Made by a program: the position numbers and the translations under genes
Source of the DNA: Thamnaconus septentrionalis
Taxonomy: Eukaryota; Chordata; Actinopteri; Tetraodontiformes; Monacanthidae
Reading direction: 5' to 3'
NCBI GenBank assembly: GCA_009823395.1
Contig: CM020514.1
Span: 14,153,466 to 14,217,465 of the forward strand
DNA: 64,000 bases
Shown: positions 50,219 through 63,084 of the stretch, piece by piece
Layout: every line of letters starts with the position of its first letter
Numbering within the stretch: the stretch's first letter is position 1
Notes under the pieces: model-generated
Seen by the model: only the letters and a program-made list of their open reading frames with translations
Database searches by the model: none
What the model was told of the DNA's origin: nothing

Positions 50219-50255
50219 CACCTAGACGCCACAAAATCCTACATTCTGCTCCTTT
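50219..50255 (-). mobile_element. Copy 4 of the same repeat family, inverted
   Basis: Read on minus it gives AAAGGAGCAGAATGTAGGAT then TTTGTGGCGTCTAGGTG, matching the family head (AAAGGTCCAGTGTGTAGGAT, TTAGTGACATCTAGTGG). It is the only copy I found on minus. Confidence 0.5.
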
Positions 50256-50992
50256 CTGTTCAGGTACATAGTTTGTATTTTTTAAAAATGTATGAATTAC
50301 CGGAAACCTCAAAAGCAGACCTTTTCCCCCTCCCTGATTATTAATGCTTAGTGAAAGTAAATTGCAGACGGCCAGACGATAAAACATTTCGTCGGTCACA
50401 ACTTTTAGCTGGAATAACAGCCCTGCAAACACTCGCGCGCTCTAATTATATTCATGGGTCAGCGTTTGACTTGTGAATATATTCTGCTTTTGTTTCCGTA
50501 CATCTCATTATTTTTTCAAATCAAGATAAAATTGCTTTGGGCCTCCGGGGACTTAATAGGTGATATCATAAGTATCCAAGCGTATATGGTGTGACTGATG
50601 GAGCAGAGGGATTAGTAAAGCACAAAATGTGCATGTGTTTTTTGTCTTAATGCGCCGCTGCAGTAAATAAACACAGTCGACTCGCACAAGTGGCCCAGCG
50701 GGTCCGGCGTTCACCTCTCGCAAGTTGTTATGTGCATTAGGGAGGAGCTGCGGCGGCGACTAAAACGTCCTCCGTATAATGAGAGCGTGCATACGTTTGA
50801 ACTTATGTATAAATTTAATCAACCTGGTTCAAGTTTTGAAGAGGAGCAGAAATGCGTCCGAGGCGCCAATAACAATTTTCAATTAATAGAGGTGCGCGGA
50901 GAGAGGGGGAAAAAAACAGCAGCTCTGTCCAGTCTTGAGATTAACTCGAGGGGTCTTACCTCTCTTGGCGGCTGTGTTAATGGTGCGTGTGC

Positions 50993-51044
50993 ATGTGTGT
51001 GTGTGTGTGTGTGAGGGAGAGACACACACACACACACACACACA
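50993..51044. repeat. (TG)n and (CA)n inverted pair
   Basis: About eleven TG units (50993-51014), a six-base purine-rich spacer, then about twelve CA units (51021-51044) on the same strand. The arms are mutually complementary. Confidence 0.85.
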
Positions 51045-51377
51045 GGCGCACGCACGCACACAGAAAGGAATTATACTTGTCTGTATGGTTTGTTAGCACT
51101 CGAGAGATAAAACTTTACATGTTGCTCCCAATTAGCACAGCAGTGACCGTGCACTGTCTCCTGTGCTCAGCTGCCCGTCTGAAGAGGGGCCTATTTATGT
51201 GAAGACTCACGAGAATGTGAGAATTGAGGCGAGAGAGGAGAAGAGGAGGAGATACGGACCGGGTGAGATGTGTGTGTGTGTGTGTGTGTGGGGGGGTGGA
51301 GGGCGAGGGTGGTGGGGGGAGTGAAAGCGGGAGATAGAGAGGCAGAATTGAAATGGCTTAAGCGTCCATTTTGAGTG

Positions 51378-51379
<2 letters not shown>

Positions 51380-51459
<80 letters not shown>
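51380..51459 (+). repeat. (AG)40 microsatellite
   Basis: Forty perfect AG units, the longest polypurine dinucleotide tract in the window. A (TG)n tract lies just before it at 51269-51290. Confidence 0.95.
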
Positions 51460-51460
<1 letters not shown>

Positions 51461-53095
51461 CCCATTAACATTTAACAGCGTTTGTGCAACTCGGTGCCGA
51501 GGTTATGATGCAAATGAGGAGGAATTAAAACTGGCCAGAGGTTTTGTCATTGATGGATTGCAGTCTGGCAGCGTTCGCACTTCCTAGTGTCCATCAGAGG
51601 CGATTACTGTGTAATTAAACCTTATTTCTGCTCTCTCCAGTGCATAATTACTTTGTGAATGTAACCGTCATCTGAGCGCCGCCGAGAAAGGCGCTCGCCC
51701 GCCATTCTGGGGCCCCCGCCGGCCACTTCTCGCCGGCCCGTGTCAGATATAGCCATCAGACGGCGCCAAAAGAACTGTCACTTTTAATAAGAGGCGAAAA
51801 AAAGGAGGGGGGGGGGAATAAATGAAACAGTATGCTTATTATGGAAAAATTAGGCTTTCAAGAGTTCTGACTGTTATTTGCATAATTCATGTCCACCCCC
51901 CAACCACCAACACACACACAATCACGCGCACACACACATGCACACTGCAAGCGAGCTGTAGGCAATTTCCCCTCACATTTAAACAGATTGCACATTTAAG
52001 GCTACTTAAGGAAAATTATCACTTTGCATATTTTAATTGTTACGAAGGAAGCGATTGGAGAGAGGTCCGCGGCTCATCCTCTTGAGCCATGTGGTTGCGA
52101 GGCTGCCTGATTCGTCCGCCCGCCGCTGCAGCTCCGCCGATAACCCCCGAGTTCACGTGCAGCCACTCCAGTTTCATCAGAATGCAAATGAAGCACAGAA
52201 ACACTGGGACAAGTGGATCTTTGATATTTACAAAATAGCCACTAATAACTTGAGTGTAATTTGCTGGATTCAAATTTATTATTTTATTTTATTCCATTTT
52301 ATTTTTTTATTTTTTTAAAGCACTTATCCTCCCTGTTCTTTTTTCCCCTCCGCCTCACCTCTGTTCTAATGGATGTTGTCTAAAATTCTGCGGAAGAAAA
52401 CAAAGAGCTGTATGCGGCCTGCAAATGAGTTTGTTGTGCCAATACAAGACTTACCTGACCGTTTTGTTTTTCAAGAACAACACCGGTATGGCACAGCAGC
52501 CATAAAACAATATGATTCAACCACAAGACCATATATGCCAACCAGGTAGACTTTCGAAAACCTTTTGGATTTATCTCAAGCATCCATACGGCAAGGAGCC
52601 CATAGAAAGTGTTTAGAAAGGGGGTAGTCAGGCAGCTGATCAGGTGGACAGGTGGACCAATCTGATGAGTTACTGTGCAACTCTACTTACATGTCTCCGG
52701 CCCCCTGGCAAGCAATTTCTTTATAGTCCAGCTGGAACTAGAAGAAAAATATGTTTGAATCTGAACAAAGGATTTGCCGTGTTTTAGTATAGCAAAAACA
52801 TAAAGTATGTATCACTGATCACAATAATGATTGAGATCTGCCACAACCATCTAGAGGAGCTCCCTATGGAAGAGTTTATCAAGTGCCGGTGTATTTGTTC
52901 GAGCACCGATGGCAGAAAAGAGAAACATTACTTAATTTCACATCTAAATGCAAAGCAAGATGTGTCGTAAACAGAGAGACATATATGCTAAATGAGTTTG
53001 ACTTTCTTTCAACCTTTGCTGCGTTTTAAGAAACTGAAGGCAAGTGAAGAGAGTGGGTGACAACTCGCGGCTCTTACTGATGTACTCGTGAAAAG

Positions 53096-53100
<5 letters not shown>

Positions 53101-53130
<30 letters not shown>
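53101..53130 (+). repeat. (AG)15 microsatellite
   Basis: Fifteen perfect AG units about 370 bp beyond the proposed end of FIGN. Confidence 0.9.
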
Positions 53131-53135
<5 letters not shown>

Positions 53136-53477
53136 CCCACATTGACCTCACACTGTGTTCTTTCTCATGATACCAATTACACAGAAACTTCCCACACACA
53201 AAGCTACTTAGATATTCCATAATGGATCAAACAAAGTGTGGCAGCTAGTTTGAGTAAAACAACTGCAATCAGTTTATGCATGAGAATTTAAGGTGTGTTG
53301 CCGTGAGGAGCACATTACACAAACAAATAAAGCGGGGAAAAAAGTCATAACTTTGACAAACTGAAACTCCAATTTCAAATCTGCTCCTAAACAAATGGAC
53401 TAAACTTGAAACGTTTGAAATGGTGATACCATATGTGGAAATCAATTACACAGGTGCAAATTGAATCAAAGTTTTCA

Positions 53478-53505
53478 AGAAAGAAAAAAAGAAAACATCT
53501 TTATT
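53478..53505 (-). terminator. fign: Candidate distal polyadenylation signal of FIGN
   Basis: On minus, AATAAA at 53505-53500 is followed within 30 nt by a strongly T-rich stretch (GTTTTCTTTTTTTCTTTCTTG), the usual layout of hexamer plus U-rich downstream element. It is the last such arrangement before sequence character changes further downstream. Earlier AATAAA hexamers could give shorter isoforms. Confidence 0.45.
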
Positions 53506-56500
53506 CAGGTTTTCAGTAACTTTTTTTTTTATGTACCATGAAATCAAAATACATTTAGACGGACTTTACTGCAAATATGGCAATACATACACACATATAA
53601 ACTTGTACATGGTGCATTTTTTTTGTACGTACGCTGTGTATTATTAGCAAATGTACAATACGTACAGCTATGTGCAAGTTTATTCTCTAAAAAGTAAAAA
53701 CTGAAATTCTGTAGAGCGTCCCTCCCTCCAAACCTGCCTGGCCTGCAAGTGTGCACAGACATAACCAGCGCTGTTACAACTCTGTTTCCCACCCACAGGA
53801 TTAAAGCATTGAAGTCGTGCGTTGTTTTCTTTTCTTTCTCTTTTTAAAAAAATGTTTATTTCGTTTTTTTTTGGAAAAATTGATTTGCATTGGCAACCTT
53901 GTAGAAGACAGACACAACCCCTCGACGGTTCCATAAAAAAACACATTGTCTTGTAAATAACTGCGTGTCAGTCTGTGCACCTTCACCTCATCCTGTTTCT
54001 GTGCCTTGTACTCGACAGTGTTACGAGAGTCTTTCTGAGGTAGACCGCTCAGATTCAAGGGCTAGCTTTTTAAAAACCCAATTTCTTCCCTCTCCGTTTT
54101 TTAGTTCTTCTTTTAAGTTTTTATTCACAATGCATGACATTCAAAAATGACAGGACATAAAGTACTACATGTACAATATGTAGCAATGAGGTAGAAATGG
54201 TTATAAAAGAAGAAGCCAGGCTTTAGACCTTGACGAAGATGGAATCAAACTCATTAAAAAAAAAAAAAAAAATCTAAATCACAACATACTGGCAAGTTTT
54301 CAAACAAAACTTGGCAAAGAAACATAAAAATAAAATAAAATAAAATAAAAAAATGACCAGTGTTCAAATCACTGTTGTACCTTATGTGCTTGTTTTATTC
54401 TGCTCAAGTGTCGTCATCTATTGGCACTAAATCTTCACATCACCTTCAAAACTGAATAACTATTTTAATTAAGAAAAAAACAAAAACAAAAAAACAGAAG
54501 CATCCATGTCATGAAAATAATATATACACGCTGTGAAATTGTTTTTCTATAGCAGAAATAGCTGTCAGACTTTTTCACTGCATACTTGTGCAAACAATAA
54601 CAACAAACATAACAACAACAACAACAACAACAACAAAAAACCTCTACTTCCTGCCCTCATGCTGTTGCTGACAATGTGCCCTGTTGTACTGATATGGAAC
54701 GAGTTCTGTTTTGGTCGCATTGATTACAAGGACTGCTTCATTGGAGTGGAACTTTTTTTTCCCCCCCCTCGCTTGAAATCTTTGCACTTGCTCGTGAACA
54801 GCTGACCTTTTTAAATCTAGAAATAGACACTTGCCACTAAATGGCACTTTGGTCTTCTTAACACCTCTTGTCAAGAATCTTGTAATCAGCAATCCCGGGA
54901 TGGATTGTGTGCCTCAGTGGTGTAGCATGGTTTCTTTTATTTCTGAAGAAGTTGTATTTCCAGTTGCAATCCTGGCAGAGGGGAGTTGCCGTTCATAGAG
55001 TCTGACTGGACACAATGGTCTTTTTAAAATTCGTCTAACAGAGTGTAACACACTGACTTAGCCAGCAAGAGTGCTTTAAAACTGCCCATTTTCAATATCC
55101 AAAGCTGATAAAAAAGACAACCTCTACAAGCAAATCATCTTTTTAAAAAGACTCACTGCACTTTGGTTTTGGGTAATGTAATAAATCTTGAACATAATGA
55201 GCGAATCAGGAGGGGTTCTGCAATCGGCGTCTAAATGTACACTATTCAGAGAGAGAGACCAAAAAAGGAGAAAAAATATAAATGTGTGCAATAATCAACT
55301 AATGAAAGACTTCCTTGGAATAAAAAGACATACAAGGTCCTTGTGCACCTGAACGGCGACAGTGCTGTTGATGGCAGTGGCATGTTTGAATGTTGGAGTG
55401 CTTGTCAAAGGAATTGAAGTCATACATTCGGTCACATTTGAAATAGCCAATTCAGCAGCTGACTTTGTGTGAGGGCGCACCTTTCAAATTTATGTGCCTG
55501 TTGACGTGATTATAGAAAAAAAACACGTTTTTGGTGTAAAAAAAAAAAAAAAGAGAGACAAGGATGAGTTTAAATAAAATCTCTTTGTACTGCCCAACCA
55601 TCTTTCAAGATGTGTTCTTAAAAAGGAATGGCACTCAGTTCTTTTTAAATTTATACTGAAGGTCTTCCACGGACTAATCCATTCTACGTTAAGCTTCGCC
55701 AAGCAACACTGGGACTGATTTAAAGACTAGATGAGGAACAAGGACTATCAAATTTAGATTTTTATTAGTAACGCCACAGCATCTGAGACCCAAAAGAGTT
55801 CTGGCATTAAGGTCAGCTGGTAAATGTGCGAGGTCAGTTCAGCCCAGATTGTCTCTGGGCAAAATTCAGAGCGAACCTCAAAATCTGATAATTAGTGGTA
55901 TTCCCCTTTAAGCGGATAACGAGGTTGACAACTCTTGGGCTTCATCCAAATGTAAGGCTGAAAGACTTTTTAACACAACAAATTACTGTTTGGTGTCCTT
56001 TCTAAGTTTCCTCCTGCAGCTGGGAGAATGGATACTGACATGTTTGCTGTCTCCAGCGGGAGATATCTGTCAGAGGTAGAAAGGAACTCAGGCTATACAT
56101 AATCCTTAGGTTTCATTTACGATAAAAACGGCAGCAGGACAGATTGAAAGAGCTGAGGGCGGTCGTCTCGCTCAGCATCAAGATGTTTGTTTGCATGTTT
56201 TGAATTTCACTAAGCTCCACACCACAACAAGCTGAAGAAAAGGACAGCAAAACCCCCGAAATGGTGACACGTCGTCTGGAAATCAAGTGGGAATACTGTT
56301 ATACATTCATATAGAAAACCCTCTCGTTATGTTTAACTTTTCGAGGTATCATACTGCTTTACGTGGTTTGATAACGTAATTTAAGTTGCATGCCCAAATG
56401 CTCTTGCAGTGTATAGTGCTTTGACATAAGCGAATGAGGTACTATACACGTCGTTTTCACTTTCCTGAGTTTTCAAATAGAGAACATCAAACAAAATACA

Positions 56501-57255
56501 AATATTACTGTATGTGAAACACTGGAAATTACTACCGTAACAATATTTTAACAGCAATTACATACTTATTTATTGTTTTGATTGAAGTTACATCGTAAAA
56601 TAATAGTTGTTGTGATTTCTTTTATTGTGAAAAGGCTAGTACAGCACCCAAATCCAACTCATGTTTGCTAGAAAACATGTCACAATGTTTTAGGAGAAAA
56701 CAAAAAAAAACCAAAGAACAATAATGTATGTCTTGTTGTTAAACGGATTTACACTTACACTCCAGACCTGTGTAAGGTAAAATGAAAAGCCGAATTAGCT
56801 GAAAAGTAACCACAATTGTTCACAGAGAGCACGAAACGGACAAAGCTGTAGAACACTGTTCAAATGAAAAAAGTTTTTTGTCATGTTTTAAAGCTTTTTT
56901 TCTATATTAGCACGTCACCAAATAAAGTTGTGAAAAAAAATTAAACAGCACCACCTCAGGCACTTAATAGCAACTAAATGTCAATATCAGCAGAATAGTA
57001 TGTATATATACTTATATATTGTGTATATACAAAAAAACAACAACAAGGGGGATCTTCTTTGAGTTGTTGTGTTTGTGAGAACATGGCATCAGCCAGATAA
57101 AGCATTTCATTAATTTATACTAATGTGTGATGTCCCGCCACCTTGGGCCTTCAAAACAATCCTTCTGCTGTTTGTGTTCACGATGCCACCGTTTGCCAAA
57201 CCTCTTGTCCACTTATGAGAAACAAAGAACTGGGTTCAAACATGTCAGGGTTCTT
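53480..57255 (-). other. fign: Probable FIGN 3' UTR
   Basis: From the FIGN stop codon downstream on minus the sequence is AT-rich, lacks long open frames and lacks recognised transposon copies, consistent with a long vertebrate 3' UTR. Several minus-strand AATAAA hexamers occur (for example near 56627, 55755, 54118, 53855 and 53680). The last and best-placed is at 53505-53500. The UTR extent is inferred from composition and signals only. Confidence 0.55.
54601..54636 (+). repeat. (CAA)n in the FIGN 3' UTR
   Basis: About ten CAA/ACA units with one interruption. In the mRNA sense this is a (GUU)/(UUG) tract. Confidence 0.8.
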
Positions 57256-59492
57256 TTATTGACTACAACCAAACATTTTATTCCACTCTGTGTACATGTC
57301 GAGTTCTTTTTGTGATATGCTGGGTTGGAATTTGCAAAACACATTGTCAAAGTCTTGGTACGAAACCGGCCTCATCTGCGCGGGATGGAGACTTGAGAGA
57401 TCGGAACCGGGAATACCGTGTAGAGGACCTACCGCGGCCTCCTGACATAGCTGGGCAACGTTCAGTCCCGAAAAGCCCTCTGTCCTCTGAACCAGCAGTG
57501 ACATTTCTTTGTCACTGAGACAGTAGTTGTGCTGTGAGAGCAGTTGGGTGATTATCTGGTGTCGTGCCGTCCCATCGGGCGAGGGAATGAGCAGTCGCTT
57601 GGTAAAGTACCTCCGCAGGGACTCGGAGATCTCTTCAGGCTTACTGGTGGAGCAGACCACAAGGACGTGGTCCTCGGCGGAGGTCAGAACGCTGTCGAGC
57701 TGCATGAGGAGCTCAGCCTTGAGGCGATTCACAGGGCTCTCCTCGCTGAGCTGAGCTGACAGCAGCAGGTCCACCTCTTTGATGAACACCACGGCTGGCT
57801 GGCGACACCGGGCCACCAGGAACGAAGCCTGAATGATCTTGTCGCCGTCCCCAAGCCACTTTGTCACCAAAGCTGAGCAGTTGAGGAGCAAGAACGCAGC
57901 CCCCAGTTGGCTGGCCATGCAGTGAGCCAGCAGCGTTCTACCAGTTCCCTGAGGTCCAAATAAAAGGAGGCTCCGAGGTAATGTGGCGACTCCGCTGAAC
58001 ATGTCTGGCCTTAAAAGGGGCCAGAGTATCTCCTCTTTAATGGCTGCTTTGGCCATATCCAGGCCTGCGATGTCACTCCAGTCCACCGGAGGGCCCTGCT
58101 GGAGGATTTCTGTGGTTACCAGCTCCACCAGGCTGGAGTCACTGTTCTTTAGCTGTTCCTCCGCAGCATGTACGGACGAGGTAGCCGTGCCAATGTCGGG
58201 CCCTGTGAGGGGGTGAGAGAGGTGCTGTCTGTGCTCTTCAGTTTGCTCGTTCATGATGGGGGATCCGAATTTGGTGTAGGGCTCACCAGTTCTAAGGTCG
58301 TCGACAGAGCCTTTGGTTGAGGCGTAGGACGGAGGGGTCAGTGCTCTGCCGGAGGGCACGATAAATTTTCTCTGCTGATCAGAAGACATCGGCTGCTTGG
58401 TTGTCTTAAACGCTAACGACGGCGCCTCGGAATTTCGCTCAAAGCCGTTGCTCCTGTTTGAGTCTGAGATGCTGCTGTCGCCTATTCTGTACATTGGGCT
58501 CTGGGAGGAGCGCTGTTGGTTATAGTTAAAACTGCTAAAGTTTGAGTCCATATCTCCATGTCCGCTCATGTAGAAAGCTTTTCGTTTTAATGAGCTGGAT
58601 GTGCTGCCATTCAGAGGTGTTGGTGCAATCGGGGTATGACTGTGGGATTGGTATGTATATCCAGGCAGTGTGGAGGGAGGAATTGGAGTCGGGGCCGCAA
58701 TACCGGACGGCAGATAAGCAGAAGGAGGGGGCGCTCCCCCAGGGCTATAACTGGGGCCGACAGCAGTCTGAGAAGGATACCCTGTCGGAGGATAATTGTA
58801 GTTGGGGAGGTTTGGAGACCCAGCGTTGTAGCTGGGCACCAGGGCGGGGGGAGGAGGCGGGGGCGGAGGTTGCAAGAGCCCAGAGCTGTGCAGTGGGGAT
58901 GGGTGAGGGGAGGGGAGGGCCGGGGTGGTCTGGCCGCTGTAGCTAGAATGCAGGTAGGAGCCGTTGTAGCTGGCGGTATATTCCTGAGAGGGGAGGCCCG
59001 AGTGAAGAGTGGTGGCCGTGTGGCTCCCGCAGTTACTGCTGGAATAGCTGGGCTCGGACAAGCTGCTGGCCACTCCCGGGGAGCTGCCTATGCTAGCCGA
59101 CACATCTGTAGGGGGTAGGGCAGCTGTCATTCCGGCTTTGCTCACAGATATAACATCTGGAGCACAGTTCATTGGGTAAATCCCCTCCTGCCAGGACTCA
59201 TTCTCTGACTTGCGCCCATTCATGAGTCCGGTGGTGCTATCAGAGTAGGAACACAGCAGGGCTCTTTCATTTGGACCGTCTATGATCCCGGAGTATTTCT
59301 CTGCATACTTCTTGAGCAGATTGGAGGCAGTCAGGGCCGAGATGTCATCGTTCGCCCAGGCGTACTGGTACGTTCGCTGTAAGTGACCCCGGTAGGCCTC
59401 TACTTTGTGCGCCGGCGAGCGGGTTGTGGATGAGATGTCAAAGTGTTGCTCTGCCCATTGAGTGTGCTCTGGGGTCCACTGCATCTTTAGAC
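57256..59492 (-). CDS. fign: FIGN (fidgetin) terminal coding exon, about 744 residues
   Basis: Fidgetin is an AAA-family protein that severs and depolymerises microtubules. Counting from the in-frame ATG at 59505, the layout is as follows. The conserved N-terminal block is at about 10-75 ([44 protein letters not shown]). A long Ser/Pro/Tyr-rich linker carries eight consecutive prolines at 213-220. A basic motif SLKRKAF, a candidate nuclear localisation signal, is at 305-311. The AAA domain runs from 471 to the end, with DWSDIAGLD, Walker A-like GPQGTGRT (517-524), pore loop KWLGDGDK, Walker B-like VVFIKEVD (572-579), sensor-1-like CSTSKP, arginine-finger pair RR (631-632) and the C-terminus [18 protein letters not shown]. 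The length is close to human fidgetin (759). An acceptor (CTAG at 59496-59493) sits just before GT CTA AAG ATG, so the first four codons of the open frame are probably intronic. Two nucleotide-binding residues are altered (see findings). Confidence 0.95.
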
Positions 59493-62400
59493 CTAGATAT
59501 TTCATACAAGGGGAGAGATATATATCAAAGTGAGCATCACATTATAGTGGATTATCATTTTAATAATATCTATCAGAGAAGATAATAATATATTTCTTTT
59601 TGCCGTTTGACAGCTAGGATAAGATAGGGAGGAGAAATTGACAAATGATGGAGAGTTTCCCATGTGATAGTGCCGAAGTGGAAGGGATAAAATGTGTCCA
59701 ATTTCCTCCCGCTTGACAAACAGACAATGCTAACTAAACACATGTTACACTCAGAATGAAGATGTCGAGACCCGCTCGGCTCTGTGTTGGGTGGTATAAT
59801 CCAGCCGACACAGAGCGGAATGACACGGACATTGTGGGTCAGTCTATAATCCAACTCTCATCTGAGGCATTCGCAGACAGTCTCAAATCTGCTTGGAGGA
59901 GAGCAGCAAAGCAATCTTCCTTGGCAGCGCTCTGTTGCTTTCATCACACAAACCCCTCAGCCCAGCATGAATTACATCCACATCCAGTCTGCCTACTGCT
60001 TCCTCATCCATGGAGAGTGTATGTGTGTATGTGTGTGTGAGAGAGAGTGTGAGTGTAAGTGTGTGAGTGTGTGTGTAAAGAGGAGGGGGCATGCTGCTTC
60101 ACTTGTCTTTTTCTCTGCTTCTCTGTATGGCCCTAAGGGTTTGAATGACATAAATAATCAGGTTAAATCCTAAAGTCAATCTGCAACTAAAAGTTGGTTG
60201 CTTTTTCCCCCCCCGCTCAGCGTCATCATTCACCCTGCTTGCTATTATCAGAGGACGTACTATACCCCCGAAGAATATGGACTATTAAGAGGGTTGCGGC
60301 TCAGAAACAATCAGAGATAGTGCGCTGAGCCACGGACGCCTTGCATCAACACTAATCTGACCAACAGCTACAACAGGAGATATGAGAGCAGATGCATTGG
60401 ACTAAAATTTCTCCACTACTGTGCTACGTGCCCTTCCTAAGCAAGCATGCAGAGGCTTATGCTTTATACTTCAGTGGGTCTGCTGGTCCATTTCACTGAA
60501 TTTGGACAACACGCTGACACTGGCCAGAGGAAGATTAGGAATGCAGCGTTTGTCGGGAGATTCCCTCCTGACTCCCTCACAGCCATTTGCCCACCCGCCG
60601 CACTAGACACCGGGAGCTAATTAGCAGGATGATGCTGTGCTAATTGTGTTAATTTACAAGGTTTTAGTCAAAGGGATCCATGCTATGGCTCACATGGTTG
60701 TCAACCATCCAAGCTAATGATTAAGAAGAAAAAAAAAAAAGGGCCAGCGGAAAAAAAGAGTCCAGGCGCACAAATATGGAAGGCTGGAACGGAGGGGATT
60801 ATCAACTAGGACCAAGAGAAAAACACACAAATGTCCATGACAGGAGCGCAGCGGGAATAATTAGAACGACATGAACAGTTAAACGTCTTTCATATAAACA
60901 AAAGCAGTTATATATGTGATGTTCAATAATTTTTTTTTACTCAAAGTCATATTGCTTTTAGAATAAGGCAACTGCGACATGAACAGTTGCTGTACGTAAT
61001 ACTGAGTATAACCATTCAGCAACTAAATAGATAAAAAAAAAAAATACTGATAGAATAAAACCAAAGATAATGATTCAGCTGTATCTGCATCGTAAGATGG
61101 ACCAAAAGTTGCAAGGTTATATAGAATTAGTGCCATTGCATCGATGGCATCACATTTTAATCAGAATTGTTGTTGTTGTTCTGACTAAATGGGATAAATT
61201 ACCCCTACAAGTGAACTGTCTTCACCCTCTGTTTGCAGCTTGCTCTTAAAAACAAGTAGCAGAAGGAGAATCAAAAGCAGTTGAACAAAAAGAAAAAAAT
61301 CTCTCCCAATGGAACTGTACAATTCGGAACACAGCTAAAGAATATTAATAATGCTAATTTTGCCCAAAGATTGTTTCAAATGTTTCTGTTTTCTGACCAC
61401 TCAGGTTAGGTCACGTTAAATTAATTATTTGGAGGCGTAAAAGGAAACTGGAAGGTCATGAAGTACGGCTGACTCCTGCCTAAGATCATTTCAAGCACAT
61501 GGACATGCAGAAAATGGACAGCCGTGCTCCACTGACTGGAGGCGCACTGTCAGTGTCCTTCGTTGCTCGTGTCAGCAGGCCAAATCCATTTATTGTCTTG
61601 CGTCAGCCTCAGGTGCACTGATAATTTGCTTATTTTATCGGAGCCACCATTGGTTGATCCTCCACTGGGGTGACAAATTCCTCCAAAAACTACGGAAAAT
61701 CTCCTTTTTTCAATACAAACTAAACAGTGTTGAGATAGCCACGCACGCACAAAAACACACACACGCGTACTCACTAGAAGTGAGCCACTTGCCAGGAATC
61801 TCTGAGGCCATTTACAGCAGATACTGACACGGCGGTGCAAGTATCAGTATAATGGTTTCTGTGAAATCGTTCACTTCATTAACACTCAAGGCACATTTTG
61901 TCAATAACGGCGTATTGAGTGAGATTCCCCCATTACTGTTAATTCTCCCTCAACAATGCGCCACTTTGGACAATTTAAAAGGTGCTACTCAACAAGTGCA
62001 CCGCACAAATCGAAGTGTTAGCTTTTTATTGTCTGTTCTGATTATATAAAGTCACAGCCTGACCGAAAAAAAAGAAACACTCTGCTGTCTGTGCTAAATA
62101 TTAACTGAGACAATTTAAACTCATTTCGCGACGCATTACAAACGGTGACGTCCTTTCAGTCGATGAGGAGCCAACGGGGGGGGGAGTACGGATGGATTCT
62201 TACGAAAGATTAAATCACAATGTTGTTAAGAATCTTAAATAATTCAGGCTACACACTTGTTCTCACGCAAGATATAAAAATTAAATGTATTTTCTTGATC
62301 AAATGAAAAAAGAAATCCAACAACAACAACAAAAAAACGAAAAACAAAACTGTGGTTTCCACAAAGGTGAATGCATCCCACAGACACGCGGCCGTGCAGA

Positions 62401-63051
62401 CACACACTCTCAGCGCATTAGCATAATGATCTTGCACTTTCGGTATCACAGTTTAAGGGACGCACTCTGTTCCACCTGCCCAGAAAAATCAAAAACAACA
62501 CCCACAGGCTCCTTTGTCTTTCTTTAAAGCGGTGTAATTACAGAGTGCTCCATTAGCGGAATGTTTTCAGATGGCCCGGGGGCTGCAGCTCGGATTCCAC
62601 TCGTCAGCCACCAACAAACACAGACACAGTGTTTCTGCAAAGGCGCTTTTGTCGATTCACGAATCACGCGCAACCGTCAGGGGGTGAGTTTTAGGGCAGC
62701 ATTTAAAAAAATAAAATAAAATAAAATAAAAAAGAATCACCACAGCTGTACTACTGCACTGAAGGTGGCGCCTCAATACATCTGAAGTGCCGCTGCTACG
62801 CTAGCCGCTCTTTCACACCAAGCGTAAGTGATTGGCATGTATGAAGCAGAGATGCTGACCTTTTTAGGGTACCATTAATCTGGTAGCCTTGGCTGTTTTT
62901 AAGCAAACAAGACTTGGGCCTCCACTCTGTCCATCCAATTTCCCCCGTGCGCAAATTGGACCGCCGCTCGGCACAATTCTCTATTCATTACTCTGCTGCT
63001 GAAAGGAAACACAGAGGTGGCAGAGCGGGCTTTTTTTTTTTTTAACCCCCA

Positions 63052-63084
<33 letters not shown>

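Larger units (their letters stand above)
40710..53477. other. Intergenic, right part of the KCNH7-FIGN interval
   Basis: No coding gene is recognised. The stretch holds unique segments (for example 41200-41660, 46300-46700, 47740-48110, 50500-50960, 51470-51800), AT-rich sequence (48150-49000, 49260-50060), a minus-strand interspersed repeat copy at 50219-50255 and long (GA)n and (TG)n/(CA)n arrays. Open frames in this part lack family motifs and appear spurious. Confidence 0.6.

Noticed and set aside
52380..52583. A minus-strand open frame ending at a perfect CAG|GTAAGT donor (52455/52454)
   Set aside because: No convincing acceptor or polypyrimidine tract lies upstream on minus and the peptide has no recognisable family; a chance donor is more likely.
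58542..59118. Plus-strand open frames of 134 and 160 codons
   Set aside because: They are antisense shadows of the FIGN coding exon.
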